A stretch of DNA of 64,000 nucleotides from Bacteroidales bacterium (GCA_004555765.1 SFHG01000002.1:55043-119042); one strand, 5' to 3'; positions 50,860-60,553 are shown, numbered from the stretch's first letter. A program made the numbers and translations. Notes: generated by a model from the letters alone, not told the origin.

Positions 50860-53343
50860 TCAGTCTTTGAGCGCCTCCTCTATCATAAAGTGGAGCGCCG
50901 TGTAGTGTCCGGAGTCGATGCCGGAAGTCATTCGGGCATCAATCACCTGCCGGGCATAACCGAGTGCGTTCCAGAGGTAGCCTTTGGCTTCGATCTTCGG
51001 TGTGGAAAACTTATCCTTTCCCTTGACCCCTGCCCGCACTTCGAGGCAATCGAGAAGGGCGTTGACGAAACCGTACTGCATGTTTTTCTCCACGGGCGTA
51101 AGGGCTCCCGTATTTTGCCACACGAAGCCGCTGAGGTCATTGAGATACATCTCTTGGGTGTAAATGTTTCCCCGGTCTTCCTGGAGGGAGGCATCGGTGG
51201 CGAGCTTGCCGAGGGTGGAGTTATTCACGAGCAGACCCATCGTCGAAATCATATCGTCGGAGTAGTTCGTGACTGTTTTTCCGAGTTTCTCGGTGACCTC
51301 CTTGGTGGCCATCCAGTAGGGAAAGTCCAAGGTCTCTTTGAGTACGAAAAAGAGGGATTCGCGCTGTTTGTCACGGGGTACGGGACTGAACTTCGTCTGA
51401 CCGTCTCCCTGCACATTGAGGTTGCGGCGGAAGCCTCCGATATTGGTGCTTACATGCCCCATATACTGACGGAATTGTCCGCGTATTTCGGAGAGCAGTC
51501 GTTCCTGATTGGTGTAGTCTTCTCCTTTTTCTCCGGTCCACTTGAAGAGATTTTCCACGGTAAGCTTGAGGTTTTTGATCCCGAGAGCCGACGCGGCGAC
51601 AGCGTCATTGGAGAGGTCTTCGGTCTGTGCGGTGGGGTCTTTGCTCTCCAAAATCTGTTGGGGACCGTAAGCATAACGGAGATCGCCCGCGTGTTCGTCG
51701 ATCCAAGAGCGGAGTATGGGCAGCTCATCCTGAGGAGTCTCGGCCTCAAGAATGGGCTTGTAGCCCCATTTGATGGCGTATATGTCGTAGAGCCCGAGGC
51801 GTGGGGGCAGGAAGTTCGTCACCCCGTCACCCGGTTGGGCGACATAATTGTAGCGCGCGTAGTCCATAATGGAGGGCGTGGTACCCCACTCCGAAGTGAA
51901 CTTGGGACTTCTCAGCTGCCGCACAGAGTAGGCACTTGAAGCACCCATATTGTGCATCAGACCGAGGGTATGACCCACTTCGTGAGCAACGAGGTAACGG
52001 AGCATGGGTCCTAGGACGGTGAGGTCGTAATTGAGACTGCGGGCAGAGGGATCGGCTGCGGCAGTTTGGACGAAGCGCCAAGAGTGGAGAAGCTGGAGGA
52101 CGTTGTGGTAAAAATAAACCGAAGCTTGCAGAATCTCGCCCGATCTCGGATCTGTCCACGAAGGTCCCATCGCATTGGCCTGACGCGAGGAGGAGTACAC
52201 GAGGCAACTGTATCGGGCATCTTGGGGATTAAAAGACGGATCATCGGGATAGGGCTTGGCGATAATGGCATCTTTGAACCCGATTTCTTCAAACGCGGTC
52301 TGCCAGTCCTCTATACCTTCTTTGAGAAACGGGTACCACTCCTTGGGAAAAGCATTATCGATGTAGTAGACGATCTGCTTCTTAGGCACGACGAGCTCTC
52401 CGCGTTTGTAGGCTTCGAGGTCTTCGGGCTTAGGCTCAAGTCTCCAGCGGTTGATGTAGTAGACTTTGTCCATCGTCATTTTCTTCGTGGTCACTCTCGT
52501 GGAGCCGTCAAGAAAGTACCCGATGCGGTCGTCGGCCAGACGCGGACGCATGATGTCGTCGGGGAGCAGGAGCATCGAACCGTTGATGATGGCGGTAAAA
52601 GGTCCCTTGTTCACTGTGTACACCGCACGGAGTGTGACGTTGAAGTTGGTAGGAAACGCGCTGATGTCCGTGATGGAGGAAAGGTCTTTCTTGAACGAAC
52701 CGCTGAGCTTCTTTATGCCGAGGAAAGAGTCGAAAATGCTTTCGGGCAAAAAAGGCGACATAGGCTCATCATCCGAGAGGAAGAGGTTGGTCGCGTTAAT
52801 GACCATAGCCGATGAGTCGGGCTTCCAAGTTTCTATCTTGAAGGCACTGAGGATCGGGTCGAGGTTGTTGTCTTTGACACGTGTGGCGATCGAAGACTCC
52901 GGATCGGTAAGGATGGAAGTGCTTACCTCGTGGAGGTAAAGCTTGGTGTCGTCTTTGGACCAAGAGACGATCAAGGGGGAGGAGGGCATTTGGCCGGCGA
53001 TGACATCTTTGTTGTTTGAGATGCCGGCGACGCGTCCGGAGAAAAGGAGAGGTTTGCCCAGCAGAGTCTTCGGGATCTCCAGGTAGAGCTTGCCGTCGAG
53101 GAGGTGCAGGGTGATGAAGCCCTTCTCGGTGCGGGCACCTTTGAGTACATCGGCGTATTTCTTGCCTTTCTTGTCGGTGTTTTTGTCTTCGTCCGTGTCC
53201 GTTTTCTTGTCCTCCTTGTTCTTGACCGCGTCAATGAGGTCTCCGAAATCTTGGGAATATGCAGGCATGCGGTTGAGCGCAAGCCCCCCGAAGAGTATGG
53301 CGGAGAGGAGGAAAGTCCTCGTCGCAGTTGCGGTAAATTTCAT
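50860..53343 (-). CDS. Secreted zinc metalloprotease (DUF5117/DUF4953 type)
   Basis: 827 residues with signal peptide (LLSAILFGGLALNRMPAYSQ). A lysine/aspartate-rich linker (DKKTDTDEDKNTDKK) precedes the DUF5118/5117-like region. The metzincin motif HEVGHTLGLMHNM (HExxHxxGxxH) follows VLGPMLRYLVA, with a likely Met-turn in TTPSIMDYARYNYVAQP. The C-terminal 350 residues form the DUF4953-type helical region. An outer-envelope endopeptidase, 29 bp after the Mx1-like lipoprotein gene; the last gene of the second SusCD locus. Confidence 0.93.
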   Translation of the reverse strand: MKFTATATRTFLLSAILFGGLALNRMPAYSQDFGDLIDAVKNKEDKKTDTDEDKNTDKKGKKYADVLKGARTEKGFITLHLLDGKLYLEIPKTLLGKPLLFSGRVAGISNNKDVIAGQMPSSPLIVSWSKDDTKLYLHEVSTSILTDPESSIATRVKDNNLDPILSAFKIETWKPDSSAMVINATNLFLSDDEPMSPFLPESIFDSFLGIKKLSGSFKKDLSSITDISAFPTNFNVTLRAVYTVNKGPFTAIINGSMLLLPDDIMRPRLADDRIGYFLDGSTRVTTKKMTMDKVYYINRWRLEPKPEDLEAYKRGELVVPKKQIVYYIDNAFPKEWYPFLKEGIEDWQTAFEEIGFKDAIIAKPYPDDPSFNPQDARYSCLVYSSSRQANAMGPSWTDPRSGEILQASVYFYHNVLQLLHSWRFVQTAAADPSARSLNYDLTVLGPMLRYLVAHEVGHTLGLMHNMGASSAYSVRQLRSPKFTSEWGTTPSIMDYARYNYVAQPGDGVTNFLPPRLGLYDIYAIKWGYKPILEAETPQDELPILRSWIDEHAGDLRYAYGPQQILESKDPTAQTEDLSNDAVAASALGIKNLKLTVENLFKWTGEKGEDYTNQERLLSEIRGQFRQYMGHVSTNIGGFRRNLNVQGDGQTKFSPVPRDKQRESLFFVLKETLDFPYWMATKEVTEKLGKTVTNYSDDMISTMGLLVNNSTLGKLATDASLQEDRGNIYTQEMYLNDLSGFVWQNTGALTPVEKNMQYGFVNALLDCLEVRAGVKGKDKFSTPKIEAKGYLWNALGYARQVIDARMTSGIDSGHYTALHFMIEEALKD

Positions 53344-53372
53344 CTCTGTGTGTTGTATGTGGTGATTTACTT

Positions 53373-54344
53373 TTATTGTGCCTTTATTTTGTTTTCCATC
53401 TCTTTGCGGAAGGGGGCGTAGGTATCCCCTATCGTTTGGAGGTCGATGCCGGTCATCGTCTTTATTTCGCCTCGGAGGGCGTTGTACTTTTCGAGCATAA
53501 TCTGGTAGCCGGCCATCTCGGCTCTATTTTCTTCCTCGGTGTACATCACCATCCGGAGTACGTAGTCGGCGATGTCCCGGTCTGCTTTCCACGCACGGTA
53601 ATACTTGCCGGAATTGAGTTCGTCATACGTCCAAAATCCGTCTTGCTTTATGGAATAATTTTTGTCTTTGACCTCTCCGAGGTTTTTTCCGTAGAGGTCT
53701 TTTGAATAACTGAAGAAGAGTTCGGGCGCTGAGGCGCGGTATTTGAAGATAAACTGCCAGAGCGCAAAGTGAGCCTTCGGTGCAAAGTCCTTGAAGTAGG
53801 CCTCTTTCGTCTCATACGACGGCTCTCCCTTGAGAAAGGAGCCTTTGAGGGTTTCGCCTTCCCGATAGAGGTTGAGGGCGATGTTGTCCCTGGTGAAGCC
53901 TGTCAGAGTCTCGGATCCTCCAAGACGGTACCGGACAGAGTCGGAGAGGAAAATGCGGGCAGGGAAGTATTTTTTCTTGAAATCGGTGTCGTAGCAGTCT
54001 ATGAAGTGCCGCTTGAGATAAACGAGATTCTCCTCTATGACCGGCATATTTTCTGCCATCGTGTGTTCTTTTCTCTCAAAGAACGGGATATAGATGTACG
54101 TGGCACTCAAGTTCGATGCCCCAAGATCCCATATCGCGGTGAAAGGATTAAAGGTGTAAACGAGCTTTACTCCTGTCTCCTTATAGATGTCGTAAATGGT
54201 ATGTGTGACGTAGTCCTGTCCGTCTTCGATGAGGTACTCGGGTGTACCGAGTTCGGCCGTGATGGGGGCTTCGTGGTTGCAGCTCTGAAACGCAAGCATC
54301 GCGAGTCCCAAGCCGAGACCTGTGAGGTATTTAGAGGTAGTCAT
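53373..54344 (-). CDS. Mx1-like lipoprotein with degenerate metallopeptidase site
   Basis: 323 residues. Lipobox LGLAMLAFQSC. Its position after susD, overall length and blocks KAHFALWQFIFKYRA, then DGFWTYDELNSGKYYRAWKA and DIADYVLRMVM resemble the SusCD-associated putative zinc peptidases (Peptidase_Mx1), whose site is normally HEFAH with a later E-D-FAE block. Here HExxH is missing: the aligned segment reads FAPKAHF, so zinc catalysis is doubtful. It may serve as a binding protein. Family assignment is inference from layout and block similarity. Confidence 0.72.
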   Translation of the reverse strand: MTTSKYLTGLGLGLAMLAFQSCNHEAPITAELGTPEYLIEDGQDYVTHTIYDIYKETGVKLVYTFNPFTAIWDLGASNLSATYIYIPFFERKEHTMAENMPVIEENLVYLKRHFIDCYDTDFKKKYFPARIFLSDSVRYRLGGSETLTGFTRDNIALNLYREGETLKGSFLKGEPSYETKEAYFKDFAPKAHFALWQFIFKYRASAPELFFSYSKDLYGKNLGEVKDKNYSIKQDGFWTYDELNSGKYYRAWKADRDIADYVLRMVMYTEEENRAEMAGYQIMLEKYNALRGEIKTMTGIDLQTIGDTYAPFRKEMENKIKAQ

Positions 54345-54417
54345 ATCGTGCTGTCTGATTTGTGAAAAAGACTGTATGGGTGCAGAAAAGTATTTCCTTA
54401 CGGGTGTCTTGCTTCGG

Positions 54418-54502
54418 GAGGTACGGACCGGGGCTTCGGCGAGACACGGATCGAAAATGTTTTGTGGTACGGATCCGGAAGAAGTTTTCGGTCTGTACCG
54501 GA
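54418..54502. repeat. Palindromic repeat cluster between susD and the Mx1-like gene
   Basis: Units GAGGTACGGACCGGGG, GAGACACGGATCG, GTGGTACGGATCCGG and TTCGGTCTGTACCGG. Confidence 0.85.
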
Positions 54503-54528
54503 TGCCTGTGCATCATACGACTTCCGAT

Positions 54529-56001
54529 TTAATTTTTACCGAGAGAGGCATCACTGTTAAGCACGGCTTGCGGTATGGGCAAAGTGTACTTCGGACTGCC
54601 CGCCGGCAGTGTGAAGATCTCGCGCGTGTCGGCATCCCCGTCGGTGATGTACTCGTGTGTGAGTTCCGGCTTGCCCCACCTGCGGAGGTCGAACCACCTC
54701 TGCATCTCGAAGCAAAGTTCCCGACGCCGTTCATCGCGTACCATCCGGATCATTTCGTCATCGGAAGACGGTGCGGGAAGAGCGGCCGATCCTTTCGAGA
54801 AGCGAGCGGCACGGAGTGCGTTCAAGTCCACGAGTGCACCGGATCTGTCCCCCTTCATGGCCAGAGCTTCAGCGCGGTTCAGGTAGGCTTCCGCGGATCT
54901 GATGGCATAACCGTAGACAAAGGTGTCGTCCGTCATGCCGTTTTTATTGACGCTCGTAAAGTAGGCATAAACCGGTTTCCAGAAACTACCTCCGACGCGT
55001 ACCCTTTTTGCCGTGATGTAATTGCCCGCGTTGTTGAAGTAGCGAAGATCGCCTTCTTCGTAAAGGGCAAGGAGCTCGTCCGAAGGTTTGAAGTAATAGA
55101 GGTGACCGGAGGAGAGGGGTTTAGGCAGATAGAATCCGAAAGAGTAGTTGATCTCGCGGTTGTCCTTGGAGATGAAAGAGGTGGCGTGATCCGGATCTTC
55201 GGCATTTTTCGCGTTGAGGTCGCGAAGGTAGGCGTTTTTCGAGAGCGCAAGATCTGCATATTCTTTGGCTTTGTCCCAATCGTGCATATAGAGGAAAATG
55301 CGCGACCCGATGGTGGCCAGTGCCGCCTGGTTCCAGCGGAAGATGTTTTTGGGAGCGTCATCTTTGGCAAAAGCCTGCATGCCTGCCTCAAGATCCGAAA
55401 CGATGACGGAGTAGACTTCTGCAAGAGAGGCACGGGGAAAGTTGATGTCTTCCCCGTAGGTATGGGTATTGATCGGCACTCCGGGAACCTTGGAGGCCTC
55501 CTCCGGTGTGGTATAGGGATCGGCGTAGAGGTTCACGAGGAGGAAGTAGGCAAATGCCCTGATGGCGTGTGCTTCACCTTCCAGGCGGGCTTTGTCGCTC
55601 TCCTTGCCCTCAATGTCTGCGATCTTTTCCAGTACAACATTTGCGCTGAGGATCTGGTGGTAAAGTTGCTCCCACGCAAGGTCGTTCTTCAGCCCGCCGC
55701 GTGGCGTGACTTCGGGGTTGTCTTTCCACGCGTAATAACCATAGACTTCCTGTCTGGTGTCTTCGCCACTGGTATTGGCCGCGTTGTACATCGCTGTGAC
55801 ATCGTCGGAGAGAATCTCCACGTATTCGTAGGGGAGATGGTCGTTTTTGAAATAAGCCTCTCCGTAGAGGATCTCTTCGTAGTCCTTTACTGTGGCCGGG
55901 ACTTTCTCGTCCTGCGAATACTCGTCAAGAAATGAATTGCACCCCGAGAGCAAAAGACAGGCAAGACCGGAGAGAATCACGCTTTTGTATATCATATTCA
56001 T
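54529..56001 (-). CDS. SusD/RagB-family surface lipoprotein
   Basis: About 490 residues from the ATG at 56001 (MNMIYKSVILSGLACLLLS followed by GCN lipobox); the ATG at 55995 is equally possible. SusD core blocks: LAWEQLYHQILSANVVLEKI, EGEAHAIRAFAYFLLVNLYA, RWNQAALATIGSRIFLYMHD and the C-terminal SAEAYLNRAEALAMKGDRSG with RRRELCFEMQRWFDLRRWGK. Lid protein for the SusC barrel encoded 13 bp upstream. A repeat cluster lies between it and the next gene. Confidence 0.95.
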   Translation of the reverse strand: MNMIYKSVILSGLACLLLSGCNSFLDEYSQDEKVPATVKDYEEILYGEAYFKNDHLPYEYVEILSDDVTAMYNAANTSGEDTRQEVYGYYAWKDNPEVTPRGGLKNDLAWEQLYHQILSANVVLEKIADIEGKESDKARLEGEAHAIRAFAYFLLVNLYADPYTTPEEASKVPGVPINTHTYGEDINFPRASLAEVYSVIVSDLEAGMQAFAKDDAPKNIFRWNQAALATIGSRIFLYMHDWDKAKEYADLALSKNAYLRDLNAKNAEDPDHATSFISKDNREINYSFGFYLPKPLSSGHLYYFKPSDELLALYEEGDLRYFNNAGNYITAKRVRVGGSFWKPVYAYFTSVNKNGMTDDTFVYGYAIRSAEAYLNRAEALAMKGDRSGALVDLNALRAARFSKGSAALPAPSSDDEMIRMVRDERRRELCFEMQRWFDLRRWGKPELTHEYITDGDADTREIFTLPAGSPKYTLPIPQAVLNSDASLGKN

Positions 56002-56014
56002 AATCGTCGTGAGG

Positions 56015-59000
56015 TCAGAAAGAGAGATTGAGCGTAAGGGAGTAAGAGGGCAGTGGCGGCACAGCGCGCGACCCAAAGCTCATTTGTGCCGGATCTTGAC
56101 CTTTGAGGTCTTTGGATGCCCAGAGAAAGAGGTTGTAGCCTTCGAGACGCACATTGGCGTAGGAAAGTCCCAGTCCTTTGATCCAGTCCTTTGGGACGTT
56201 ATAGGAGAGGGAGACCGTGCGAAGTCGGAGGTGCGAGCCGTCAACTACGCGGAGGTCGGAGTAATTGTACATCTGCCAACGGTTAAGGGCAAAGTCGTAA
56301 GGAAAGGTGGGCCCGCCCGAAACAAGACTCCTGCGGAACATCACGTCGTCAAGGGGGTTCTGGCTGAGCGCCGGTATATCGGTCTTCGTCTCGTCACCCG
56401 GCTTTTGCCACCTGTCAACGAGGTCTTTGGAGAGGTTCTGCTGAGGTTTGGGCGTTTTCTGACCCGAGTTGTCGTAGAGGTTATTGAGGCGGACTTTATT
56501 GCCGAGGCTGTAGCTGAAGAAGAGATTCAGGGTGAGATCCTTCCATCTGAGAGACGTGCCGATGCCTCCTTGAGAAACGGGGACGCGTTGACCGCTCTCC
56601 GTGAGTACGGTTGCAAAAAACTCTTCCTTCGTCTCGCCGTCCTTGCGCTCCGTTTCAAGCCCTTTGAAGAGAGGCATACCCGGCTCGAGGACATTCCCTT
56701 TGACATCTTTCTGTGTGCCGTCCGAGAGACCGTCAAAGCGGTATGAGAAGAAGGTATTTACGGGCAATCCGTTACGGATGATGGTACCGTTGAGGTAGTC
56801 GTTGTACGTGATCTCGGAGTTTACGCCACCGTCGGTGACGACGTTTGTGTTGCGCGCACCATTGAGCGAGATCGTCCAAGTCCAGTCTTTCGTCCGAATC
56901 GGCACTGCCGTAAGCATAAAGTCGAAACCTTCGTTCTTGAGCGTACCTGCGTTGATCTGGATACTGTTCATCCCCACCGTCTTGGATACGGACTTATTGA
57001 TGAGCTGATCCGTACCGATGCGCCGGTAGTAGTCGAAGGTAAATGTAAGCCTGTTGTCAAAGACCGAAGTCTCGAAACCGAGATTGTAGGAGGTGTTTTT
57101 CTCCCACCTCAGGAGTGGATTCGGAAGTGTGGAAATGTAGCTTTGGAAGAGTCCGGAGACCGGTTCGTACTCACCGAAACGCATAATTAGGTTCGGTGTC
57201 TGGTCGTCGCTCACATTGCCCTGCAATCCGTAGGAAGCCTTTATGGCGAGCATATTGATCCAAGTCACGTCTTTCATAAAGTCTTCGTTGTGGATGTTCC
57301 ACCTGCCCGAGAGGGACCATATCGGCAGGAAGCGCGCTTTGGGATCCTGACCGAACTTATTCGATCCTTCCGCCCTGACGTTGAACGTCATAACGTACCT
57401 CATCCGGTAGGAATAGGTTAGGTTGGCAAAGAGGGATATGAAGTTCGAGAGTCGGTTCGTGATCTTGTCGGGCGTGTCCCGGAGTACCTTGTTGTATGCC
57501 GGCCACTCTGCGGGATTGATGAACATAAAAGACTCACCTCGGTCGGGAAGATACCCGTACTGGGTGGAGTTAAGCCCGGTGTACCGGATGGAGCGGAACT
57601 CCGGACCCGCGTTGACGGAGAGTACGTGTTCGGGGAGGAAACGCCAGTTGTAGATCACTTGGGCGCGCCATTGCCAGCTGAGGTTTTGGTAATTGCGCGA
57701 GCGGAGCAATCCGCCATAGGGCAGGATGGCCTGCTCTTCCTTCCATGTCGGGGTGGAAGGCTGGGGGTCTCCGAAGTTTACTCTTCTGAGCTTGGCAGCT
57801 TCGTAGGACTGTTCGTCGAACCACGTCTTTTCCGTGGTATTGGCGGCATTTACGCCGAAAGTGGTATTGATCTTGAAGTCGGTGAAGGGGCGGTATTCAA
57901 GGAAGCCGACGACATTAAAGCCATTGCTCTTCACGGTCTGACCGGAGTGGTCAAGCTCGTTCATCATATTGAAACGGAGTTGCGTGAGGGTACCCTGTTG
58001 GTCGTTGTAGAAGACCCGGTTCCCCGATTCGTCGAAGGCGGGGATGGCTCTCGATGTGTTGTACGCGTATTCGTAGGGCGAAACGGTAGGGTAGGTGTAT
58101 TCCTTTGTCGCTCCATTGACACGAGCCTGCAGCTGTGCCGATATTTTGTCGGAGGGATTAAAGTTCAGCTTGAGCATTCCGGAGTAATTGGTCACTCCCT
58201 TGTCTTTGACGACATCGGGGTTCACCGTAATGTTGCCCGAAGCGTAGTAGGTAAGACCCCGCGTGCCCCCGGAGACGGAGACGTTGTGGCGCTGTTGGAG
58301 CGAATTTTGGTGCAGGATGTCGAACCAGTCCGTGTTGGTCTCTTCGAGTTTCTTTACTTCCTGGAGAAATTGTTCTTCCGTGAGGGTTCGGTCGTAGTAA
58401 TCCATCAGGAGCCCCTCGTATCCTACACGGGAGACGGTGAAGGGGAAGGGTAGGGCGCGCCTTTGGATCTCTTTGGAGACGGCTATGCGTTCTTGGGAGT
58501 TCATAAGGTTCATCTGCCCGTAGTTCGGCTTTTGCTCAAAAGTAAGGCTTCCGCTGTAGGAGAGTGAGAAGCGTCCTTCCGATCCTTTCTTTGTCGTGAC
58601 GACGATTACGCCATTGGCGGCGCGTACGCCGTATATGGCTGTGGCGGCGGCATCTTTGAGGATGTCTATTTTCTCGATGTCCATCGGGTTAAGTCCGGAG
58701 ATGGCGTTACCGATGAGGTTGATGTTGTCGAGGGAGTTTATCTCTTCGGCAGAGAGGGGGACGGGGTCATCGAGGATGATGCCGTCCACGACCCAAAGCG
58801 GCTCGCGACTGCCGGAGAGGGTGGAGACACCGCGGACGCGTATCTTGGCGGCGGCTCCCGGTGTGGATACGTCGGTGAGGACGGTCATACCGGGGATTTT
58901 GCCGAGGAGCATATTGTCGATTGTGGAGACATTGCTCGTGAGTACGTCGGCGGCTTTTACCGTGACGACGGAAGAGGTGGAGAGGCGTTTGTCGATGTCT

Positions 59001-59623
59001 TGGTACCCGGTGCTCTCTACTTCCACACCTTTGAGCGTGCGGGCGTCATCTTGGAGCGTGACGGTTATGTTTGTCGATTGGGGCTTTACTTCTTGGGACT
59101 TCATCCCGACGAACGAATAGACAAGAACGAGGCTTTTGAGGCTCTCCACTTTAAGAGAATAGTTGCCGTCCGTGTCCGTTGTCGCCCCCCGATTGGAGCC
59201 TTTGACGCGTACGTTTGCTCCGGGAAGGGGTGCACCGTCACTGTCGAGGACTTTACCTCTGAGGATGACCCAGTTGCTTTCCTTGGACGTGACGGTTATC
59301 TTCAAGCCGTCTATGGTGTAGCTTAAAGGCGTGTTTTTGAAGATGCCGTCAAGCACGCTCCTTACGTTCCCGTTTGTCACGATGACGCGTACGTGCTTGC
59401 TGATGCCCTCAAGGACATTGGGTGGCGAGAGTACGATGTCGTAATCGGTCTGTGACTCGATGGAGGTCAGAACCTCCCTTAGGGACGCGTCACTGAAGCT
59501 CATCGTGACAGCAGTGCGCGGACTTTGGGCAAAAAGACCCGTTGTCCCCGAGAGGAACAAAAGTACCCAAAGCAGAGATTGAAGAAGTCTCTTCGAAAGC
59601 AAATTTACGGAGGGATCGCTCAT
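56015..59623 (-). CDS. SusC/RagA-type TonB-dependent outer-membrane transporter
   Basis: About 1202 residues from the ATG at 59623 (MSDPSVNLLSKRLLQSLLWV), which yields a signal peptide ending GLFAQ; the frame extends upstream without signal features. Domains: STN (MSFSDASLREVLTSIESQ), carboxypeptidase-like (RGKVLDSDGAPLPGANVRVK), plug (LGKIPGMTVLTDVSTPGAAA, IRVRGVSTLSGSREPLWVVD, DIEKIDILKDAAATAIYGVR) and a barrel ending LPSYSLTLNLSF. Partner of the SusD 13 bp downstream. As with the first locus, the STN domain has no anti-sigma partner nearby. Confidence 0.96.
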   Translation of the reverse strand: MSDPSVNLLSKRLLQSLLWVLLFLSGTTGLFAQSPRTAVTMSFSDASLREVLTSIESQTDYDIVLSPPNVLEGISKHVRVIVTNGNVRSVLDGIFKNTPLSYTIDGLKITVTSKESNWVILRGKVLDSDGAPLPGANVRVKGSNRGATTDTDGNYSLKVESLKSLVLVYSFVGMKSQEVKPQSTNITVTLQDDARTLKGVEVESTGYQDIDKRLSTSSVVTVKAADVLTSNVSTIDNMLLGKIPGMTVLTDVSTPGAAAKIRVRGVSTLSGSREPLWVVDGIILDDPVPLSAEEINSLDNINLIGNAISGLNPMDIEKIDILKDAAATAIYGVRAANGVIVVTTKKGSEGRFSLSYSGSLTFEQKPNYGQMNLMNSQERIAVSKEIQRRALPFPFTVSRVGYEGLLMDYYDRTLTEEQFLQEVKKLEETNTDWFDILHQNSLQQRHNVSVSGGTRGLTYYASGNITVNPDVVKDKGVTNYSGMLKLNFNPSDKISAQLQARVNGATKEYTYPTVSPYEYAYNTSRAIPAFDESGNRVFYNDQQGTLTQLRFNMMNELDHSGQTVKSNGFNVVGFLEYRPFTDFKINTTFGVNAANTTEKTWFDEQSYEAAKLRRVNFGDPQPSTPTWKEEQAILPYGGLLRSRNYQNLSWQWRAQVIYNWRFLPEHVLSVNAGPEFRSIRYTGLNSTQYGYLPDRGESFMFINPAEWPAYNKVLRDTPDKITNRLSNFISLFANLTYSYRMRYVMTFNVRAEGSNKFGQDPKARFLPIWSLSGRWNIHNEDFMKDVTWINMLAIKASYGLQGNVSDDQTPNLIMRFGEYEPVSGLFQSYISTLPNPLLRWEKNTSYNLGFETSVFDNRLTFTFDYYRRIGTDQLINKSVSKTVGMNSIQINAGTLKNEGFDFMLTAVPIRTKDWTWTISLNGARNTNVVTDGGVNSEITYNDYLNGTIIRNGLPVNTFFSYRFDGLSDGTQKDVKGNVLEPGMPLFKGLETERKDGETKEEFFATVLTESGQRVPVSQGGIGTSLRWKDLTLNLFFSYSLGNKVRLNNLYDNSGQKTPKPQQNLSKDLVDRWQKPGDETKTDIPALSQNPLDDVMFRRSLVSGGPTFPYDFALNRWQMYNYSDLRVVDGSHLRLRTVSLSYNVPKDWIKGLGLSYANVRLEGYNLFLWASKDLKGQDPAQMSFGSRAVPPLPSYSLTLNLSF

Positions 59624-59758
59624 AGCTCTCTTGATTATTTGTGTTGAGGAAGTAGATGTCTCTATGAAATGGTAAGATTGGTGTAAATCTTTCAAAAACC
59701 GGGCTGCCCGAAGGGACTCTTTGGCGCCTATAATCGATTGCCGTTTCTTAACTGCAGA

Positions 59759-59766
59759 CAAATGTA
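59759..59766 (-). promoter_or_regulatory. -7 promoter element of the second SusCD operon
   Basis: Minus strand TACATTTG, 135 bp upstream of the susC ATG, giving a leader of about 130 nt. A TTTCG sits near the -33 position. Confidence 0.5.
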
Positions 59767-60502
59767 AGGAAAATAAACGAAATGCTTCATAAATGATCCG
59801 ACCAACTCCTTTTATTGATTCCCGTTGAAGAGGATCGGACTCGGGACTATCGTCACAAATCCGGACAAGCCGGTCATAACTTTGTCTCCAAAAACCACCT
59901 TCGGTCTCACGTCCCGATTAAAGAAATAGCCGGCTGCCACTCGACAGTCCCGGACTCTGTTCCCGAGCCGAAAGTGATACGGATCGAAACGATCGTCTTG
60001 GTCTGTGTCAAATAGGAATGTGGTACGGGGCAAAAAGATTTCTTTGGTCTGTACCCCGTTTTTCCCCTTTTCGTGCAGACCGATTTTCCCGGAAATCCGT
60101 TTTTTTTTGCGCGCCCCTTCAATCGCGCCAAAAAGTAGCCGGAAGCATACAAATACACCGATAAAACTGCCGGGATGCACGTGCTGAAGTTTGCATTGAA
60201 TATCATCTCCACGGGAGCGACGACAGTCGCGACGGCGAAGCGCAGCAGACAGGCCAAATAGATGTAGGCTCCATCTCTCTCCATGGACTATGCCTCGGAT
60301 ACCCGAAAGACGCACCTCCGCCCAATGGAACAGATGCTGAATTTTCGGATTGCGCGCCGGTAATTCGTAAATGGTTTGGGGTTTGATGTTTTACCTGCTC
60401 TTGATCCGGATTTCGACTGTTCCGCCCCGTCCTTTATCACGGTAAGCAAGTATGGGAATCAGCCCTCTTTGACAAACATAGCCGGACTTTTGACCTAAAA
60501 AT
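59767..60502. other. Intergenic region between SusC and tRNA-Gln; no supported gene
   Basis: About 740 bp. A repeat cluster occupies 59998-60092. A minus-strand open frame at 59907-60284 starts with hydrophobic sequence (YIYLACLLRFAVATVVAPVE) but runs into the repeat and has no family I recognise; it may be the remnant of a membrane protein gene. Otherwise nothing convincing. Confidence 0.4.
59998..60092. repeat. Palindromic repeat cluster upstream of tRNA-Gln
   Basis: Units TTGGTCTGTGTC, GTGGTACGGGG, TTGGTCTGTACCCCG and GTGCAGACCGATTTTCCCGG. The only intergenic copy without a clear adjacent stop codon. Confidence 0.8.
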
Positions 60503-60533
60503 TTTGTGGAAAAATAAATGTTTGGTACCTTTG
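60503..60533 (+). promoter_or_regulatory. Promoter of tRNA-Gln (-33 TTTG, -7 TACCTTTG)
   Basis: TTTG at 60503-60506 and TACCTTTG at 60526-60533 with a 19-bp spacer, matching the Bacteroides sigma-ABfr consensus. Best promoter in the window; 20 bp upstream of the tRNA. Confidence 0.75.
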
Positions 60534-60553
60534 TCGCACTAAAAGAAAAGAAT

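Noticed and set aside
54322..55935. 537-codon plus-strand open frame opposite the second susD
   Set aside because: Shadow of a clear SusD gene.
59907..60284. Minus-strand gene for a small membrane protein
   Set aside because: Only the first third looks like membrane sequence, the rest is repeat-derived, and no homology is recognised; kept as a possible remnant in the intergenic note.
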